Below, in pieces: positions 5,682 to 8,586 of a stretch of DNA of 8,586 nucleotides. Position 1 is the first letter of the stretch. Every line of letters begins with the position of its first letter. Source of the DNA: Spirochaetaceae bacterium (GTDB taxonomy: Bacteria > Spirochaetota > Spirochaetia > Treponematales > Breznakiellaceae); NCBI GenBank assembly GCA_031280705.1, contig JAITGJ010000064.1, forward strand, positions 1 through 8,586. Direction: 5' to 3'. The position numbers were made by a program, and so were the translations under genes. The notes below the pieces were generated by a model, which searched no databases, was not told the origin of the DNA, and saw nothing but the letters and a program-made list of their open reading frames with translations.

Positions 5682-5742
5682 CAGCCGAAGCTGTACTACC
5701 CTACCGATGCACATCGGATAGTATAGTTTCGGCTGATTTTGT
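5682..5742 (+). terminator. Long imperfect stem-loop with short T-rich tail
   Basis: CAGCCGAA (5682-5689) pairs with TTCGGCTG (5728-5735). Inside it CCGATG (5704-5709) pairs with CATCGG (5712-5717), and CTA (5701-5703) pairs with TAG (5719-5721) around one bulged A. ATTTTGTCTT follows. This could end the tail-operon transcript before the methylase, but the T tract is poor, so a structured leader for the methylase mRNA is the alternative. Confidence 0.45.
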
Positions 5743-5777
5743 CTTCAGGTTTAGCCCGTAATAGGGAGGAATGGCGT

Positions 5778-6626
5778 ATGGGAATGAAAACGCCGTTGTC
5801 TTATTACGGGGGCAAGCAGCAGCTTGCCTCAAGGATTCTGGGCATGATCCCGGAACACCGGATTTATTGCGAACCCTTTTGCGGGGGGGCCGCGATATTT
5901 TTCGCCAAGGAACCGTCAAAGGTGGAGGTTATCAACGATACCAACGGTGAGATCATCAACTTCTATGAGGTGCTGAAAAAAGATTTCCAGGCCCTGGAGG
6001 AGGAGATTAAAATGAGCCTCCTCAGCCGGAAACAGCACCGCCAGGCATGGGTGATTTACACCAACCCGGATATGTTCGACCGGGTCAAGCGGGCCTGGGC
6101 GATCTGGATGCTGGCCAATTTCTCTTACGGCTGTATGCTGAACGGAGGGTTTGGCTATGACCGGGTAGGCACCTACGGCAAAAAAATGTCCAACAAGCTG
6201 GCCGCCTTTACCGAGGAATTCACCGTCCGTTTGAGGCGGGTACAAATCGAGTGCCGCGATGCCCTTTGGATCATCGGGAGCCGGGATACGCCGGAGACGT
6301 TCTTTTATCTTGACCCGCCCTACGTCGGTTCGGATCAGGGGCATTATGACGGGTACACCCAGATGGATTTTGACGCCCTCCTGGGGCTTTTGGAAACCAT
6401 ACAGGGGAAGTTCCTGCTGAGTTCCTTCCGCAACGCGGGGCTGGCGGAGTTTACCCGGCGCAACGGCTGGCATACGGTGGAGGTTCGCCTCTCTTCTTCC
6501 ATGACCCACGGGCATGGCGGGACTATCCGGGACAAGGTTGAAGTATTGACGGCCAACTACCCGATTTCGGTCAAACTGGACAGCCGGGGCAAGAAGGAAC
6601 TGGTCAGCGGGGCTGGGGAGGAATAG
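5778..6626 (+). CDS. D12-class DNA adenine (N6) methyltransferase, Dam-like
   Basis: A 282-aa enzyme expected to transfer a methyl group from S-adenosylmethionine to the N6 of adenine in DNA. ATG 5778 is preceded by GGGAGGA (5764-5770, seven-base spacing); the open frame upstream has only a TTG with no ribosome site. Visible motifs are SYYGGKQ at residues 8-14 and PFCGGAA at 33-39 (SAM-binding motif of the MethyltransfD12 family), then YLDPPYVG with the catalytic DPPY at 179-182, and SSSMTHGHGG followed by RDKVEVLTANY near the C-terminus. Length is normal for the family. Many D12 enzymes recognise GATC, but the target here cannot be read from sequence. No restriction endonuclease lies beside it, so it is an orphan methylase, as commonly carried by prophages to protect or mark their DNA. 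It ends nine bases past GGGGAGGAATAG, just before a strong terminator. Confidence 0.9.
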   Translation: MGMKTPLSYYGGKQQLASRILGMIPEHRIYCEPFCGGAAIFFAKEPSKVEVINDTNGEIINFYEVLKKDFQALEEEIKMSLLSRKQHRQAWVIYTNPDMFDRVKRAWAIWMLANFSYGCMLNGGFGYDRVGTYGKKMSNKLAAFTEEFTVRLRRVQIECRDALWIIGSRDTPETFFYLDPPYVGSDQGHYDGYTQMDFDALLGLLETIQGKFLLSSFRNAGLAEFTRRNGWHTVEVRLSSSMTHGHGGTIRDKVEVLTANYPISVKLDSRGKKELVSGAGEE

Positions 6627-6628
6627 GG

Positions 6629-6666
6629 AAAAGCCCCCGCAATTAGCATATTGCGGGGGCGCTTTT
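6629..6666. terminator. Bidirectional rho-independent terminator between convergent genes
   Basis: GCCCCCGCAAT (6633-6643), loop TAGCAT, ATTGCGGGGGC (6650-6660): an 11-bp perfect stem. It is followed on the + strand by GCTTTT and preceded by AAAA (6629-6632), which is a T run for the - strand. It ends the methylase transcript and can also stop transcription arriving from the lipoprotein gene, whose stop codon lies 113 bases away. Confidence 0.9.
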
Positions 6667-6697
6667 AATGCCCTTCAAAGGCAGGTTTCAGGGGGTG

Positions 6698-6773
6698 TAA
6701 ATTCCAGTTTTTAGCGCGAAAATTGCCGGTTCCGGTTTCCAGTTTTCAGCGATAATTTTTCCAGTTTTCCGGG
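6698..6773. repeat. Degenerate CCAGTTTT repeats downstream of the lipoprotein gene
   Basis: In the 112-base gap after the terminator, TTCCAGTTTTTAGCGCGA, TTCCAGTTTTCAGCGATAA and TTCCAGTTTTCCGGG occur in close succession, with GGTTCCGGTTTCC between the first two. Together they make three imperfect copies of TTCCAGTTTTY. I see no gene in 6667-6778. The block could be the remnant of a mobile-element end or a repeat-driven tract; nothing here decides. Confidence 0.45.
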
Positions 6774-6778
6774 AGCCG

Positions 6779-8365
6779 TTACATCCAGGTTACGCCATCG
6801 GCGGAATAGACCATTCCGCCTTTATCCCCAGCCGCAATAAACCGTTGGGCGCCGGAGGGCCCGCCATAAGCGATACTGTAAAGGGAATTCGCGGGCAAAC
6901 TATCGTCCGCAACCGTGGTCCAGTTTATGCCGTCCACAAACGCGGGCCACTCTGCACTGCCCGCCGGGGGCCAGTCTACGTCATTGGAATACATTATTAT
7001 GCCGTTCTTCCCAACCGCGACAAACTTTGAACCGCCGTATGCGATAGCGTAGAGGGAATCACCGCTAATATTGTAGGCGTCTGTCCAGATTACGCCGTCA
7101 TTGGAATAGGTGATTTTGCCTTTTTCTCCAACCGCGGCAAATATCGAACCGCCATAGGTGACAGCGTAGATAGAGTCGTTACTGGTGAAAGGAGCGCTGG
7201 TAACCGCCGTCCAAGTTGCGCCGTCATCCGAATACGCTATCTTGCTTTCTTCTCCAACCGCAGCAAACTTTGAGCCGCCGTATGCGATGCCCCGGATAAC
7301 GCTGTTAGCGCCGAAACCGGTAGAGTTTACCGGCGTCCAATTTACGCCATCAACGGAAGAGGCCATTTTACCCTTATCCCCTGCTGCGATGAATTTTGCG
7401 GAGCCTCCCCCCCCCCCCCCGTAAGTAACGCCGTATATCCACTCATCAGCCGTGAAGCCGGTATTACCCGCCGCAGCCCAAGTTTTGCCGTCCATGGAAG
7501 AGGCCATCTCGCCGCCAGCCCGTACCGCAACGAATTTGGAGCCGTTCCAGGCAATGCCGCTGATGTAGCTGCTGGCCTGAGGCGGCACCCGCGCTTTTTT
7601 CCAGGCGAGGCCGGTGGCCGGGAAGGAGAGGGTTACAGCCCCGGAATTTACCGCAAAGGTTACATTCGATGCACCGGTATGGATAAAGGCATTGGCGGCT
7701 ATTCCCGCAAAGGTATACGCGGGCGCGGCGATCAAGGTAACCACGGCTTTATACACGGTATTGGCGGCGAATTGAGCGCCGACGGGACTGTTATCGGCTT
7801 TCTGCCACTCGATAGTACCGGCGGTGTATTGGTCTGGCGGGAGAAATTCATCCTGCGGCGCTGCGCCGGTGCACGGCGGAATGATCAGCCCGGAAAGATC
7901 CAGTGCGTCTATCTGGATTTGCGCGGCTGTTTTTTTGAAGGTGATGGTTACCTTCCCGCTGCCCGCGTCGTATTCCGTACGCGCCGCGCCCAGGCAGTAA
8001 AATTCGTCCAGGGTGATTCCCCGGAGGGTATAACCGGGCGCGGGGGTCAGCGTCAGGACCGCTTGATATGCGGTATCAGCCTCGAAAGCCGCGACATCCG
8101 CTCCGTCCCCGGCTTTCCGCCACTCGATAGAAGCGGTGAATTCAGGCTGCGGGGGAAATTCGGCCTGCGGCGCTGCGCCGGTACGCGGCGGGGTGATCTG
8201 CCGGGAAATATCCAGCCCGGTAACCGGGTAATCCGCAGACCCGGCGGGTTCTGTACAGTTGGAAAGCGCCAGGGCCAAGACCAGCGCGGTGGCCACTACG
8301 CCGCCCGCCCGCTTTCTATTTCCAAAAAACCGGAATTCTCGGCGCAAAAATGAATCTTTTTTCAT
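6779..8365 (-). CDS. Surface lipoprotein with Asp-box-like repeats and an in-frame poly-G tract
   Basis: A 528-aa protein. ATG (8365-8363) is preceded by AAGGAG on the - strand (8374-8379) with eight-base spacing. Residues 1-36 form a signal peptide: basic MKKDSFLRREFRFFGNRKR, then VVATALVLALALSN. C37 is the likely lipidated cysteine (LALSNC; Asn at -1 is loose but spirochaetal lipoboxes are loose). Residues about 45-147 and 152-250 are two related domains, each with TGAAPQ-EF-PP, IEW, a YxAVVTL-like strand and a terminal VTxxF strand. Residues 267-528 are six repeats of 'IAYGGSKFxAVGxxGKxxYSxDGxxWT', resembling the Asp-box or YCF48-type blades of beta-propellers. Repeat 5 carries an insertion (461-482), and the protein stops right after the sixth Asp box. 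Repeat 2 reads YGGGGGGSAKF because of a 14-G tract. Probable surface or periplasmic binding protein; ligand unknown. Not obviously part of the phage operon. Confidence 0.88.
   Translation of the reverse strand: MKKDSFLRREFRFFGNRKRAGGVVATALVLALALSNCTEPAGSADYPVTGLDISRQITPPRTGAAPQAEFPPQPEFTASIEWRKAGDGADVAAFEADTAYQAVLTLTPAPGYTLRGITLDEFYCLGAARTEYDAGSGKVTITFKKTAAQIQIDALDLSGLIIPPCTGAAPQDEFLPPDQYTAGTIEWQKADNSPVGAQFAANTVYKAVVTLIAAPAYTFAGIAANAFIHTGASNVTFAVNSGAVTLSFPATGLAWKKARVPPQASSYISGIAWNGSKFVAVRAGGEMASSMDGKTWAAAGNTGFTADEWIYGVTYGGGGGGSAKFIAAGDKGKMASSVDGVNWTPVNSTGFGANSVIRGIAYGGSKFAAVGEESKIAYSDDGATWTAVTSAPFTSNDSIYAVTYGGSIFAAVGEKGKITYSNDGVIWTDAYNISGDSLYAIAYGGSKFVAVGKNGIIMYSNDVDWPPAGSAEWPAFVDGINWTTVADDSLPANSLYSIAYGGPSGAQRFIAAGDKGGMVYSADGVTWM
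7407..7420 (-). repeat. Poly-G (14) tract inside the lipoprotein gene
   Basis: Fourteen Cs on the + strand are fourteen Gs in the coding strand, encoding most of a six-glycine stretch after Tyr315. The other repeats have YGGSKF or YGGPSGAQRF here. The present length keeps the gene in frame. In one shifted frame TAA follows after 10 codons (RLRKIHRSRG); in the other, TAA follows after about 21 codons. Either shift removes four of the six repeats. Confidence 0.9.
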
Positions 8366-8487
8366 AAAACAGTCTCCTTGAACTCAACGTCGTCCTTATA
8401 GACACGGACAGGTACAAAGGCCGGGCCGCTTTACACGCTGTTTGGGGGCGCAAAGCGTTTTTCCCCTATGGCATCCGTTTTCTTTAG

Positions 8488-8515
8488 TTTATACCAGGCG
8501 CTGGAATATGTGCAA
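8488..8515 (-). promoter_or_regulatory. Probable sigma-70-type promoter of the lipoprotein gene
   Basis: On the - strand TTGCAC (8515-8510) and TATAAA (8493-8488) are separated by 16 bases. The -10 matches five of six consensus positions and the -35 matches only TTG. Transcription would begin near 8481, leaving a leader of about 115 bases before the ATG. The leader contains CGCTTT/AAAGCG (8427-8432 with 8452-8457), a weak possible stem. Confidence 0.5.
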
Positions 8516-8586
8516 GCGGAACTCCCGTTCCCAGGCACGGACCTTTCGTACCCCTACCCCCGCACAGCCTGAAAACCGCCGCCTTC

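Noticed and set aside
7679..8353. 224-aa open frame on the + strand opposite the lipoprotein gene
   Set aside because: It is antisense to a gene with a clear signal peptide, repeats, ribosome site and promoter. Its length follows from the high GC and repeat structure of the other strand.
8516..8586. End of another gene on the - strand at the right edge
   Set aside because: Two - strand frames are open for about 30 codons before stopping, but nothing recognisable is encoded and the promoter lies over the same stretch. Not enough sequence to call.
1..8586. CRISPR array, tRNA or rRNA genes, second VR
   Set aside because: I looked for regularly spaced repeats, tRNA-like cloverleaf sequence and further copies of the VR/TR core; none seen apart from the VR-TR pair.

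Overview
The window looks like the distal tail-gene end of a temperate phage (prophage) in a GC-rich spirochaete, followed by what is probably a host surface-lipoprotein gene. The best guess is a Treponema of the termite-gut or related type. That guess rests on the lipoprotein (loose spirochaetal lipobox, Asp-box-like repeats of a style common in treponemes) and on the presence of a diversity-generating retroelement (DGR), a system known in treponemes. It is family recognition from memory, not a database search.

Layout, left to right on the + strand: the last 39 codons of a probable baseplate J-like protein (3-122); a 333-aa tail protein with a cysteine-rich CDG-repeat C-terminus (124-1125); a 149-aa putative tail protein (1122-1571); and a 479-aa tail fibre (1585-3024). 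The fibre's C-terminal lectin-like domain carries the DGR variable repeat (VR, 2917-3007). The rest of the DGR follows: a run of four palindromes (3014-3127), an Avd-like accessory gene (3163-3672), the template repeat (TR, 3690-3780), a heavily structured spacer (3781-4066), and a DGR-type reverse transcriptase (4067-5268) that is split by a frameshift at a G5 run. A small tail-type gene (5216-5566), a second cluster of hairpins (5578-5742) and a D12-class DNA adenine methylase (5778-6626) finish the + strand block at a strong bidirectional terminator (6629-6666). Converging from the right on the - strand is a 528-aa lipoprotein gene (6779-8365) with six Asp-box-like repeats and an in-frame G14 tract, driven by a visible -35/-10 pair near 8488-8515.

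How the parts work together: TR and VR are both 91 bp and differ at exactly four positions. All four are adenines in TR, the signature of adenine-specific mutagenic retrohoming. The RT with Avd would copy TR RNA with errors at A and install the copy in the fibre gene, changing the receptor-binding tip of the phage. The lipoprotein, by contrast, looks built for on/off variation through its poly-G tract. The window therefore holds two independent ways of varying surface-recognition proteins. As sequenced, the RT reading frame is broken before its catalytic motifs, so the DGR is either inactive, rescued by frameshifting, or affected by a base error.
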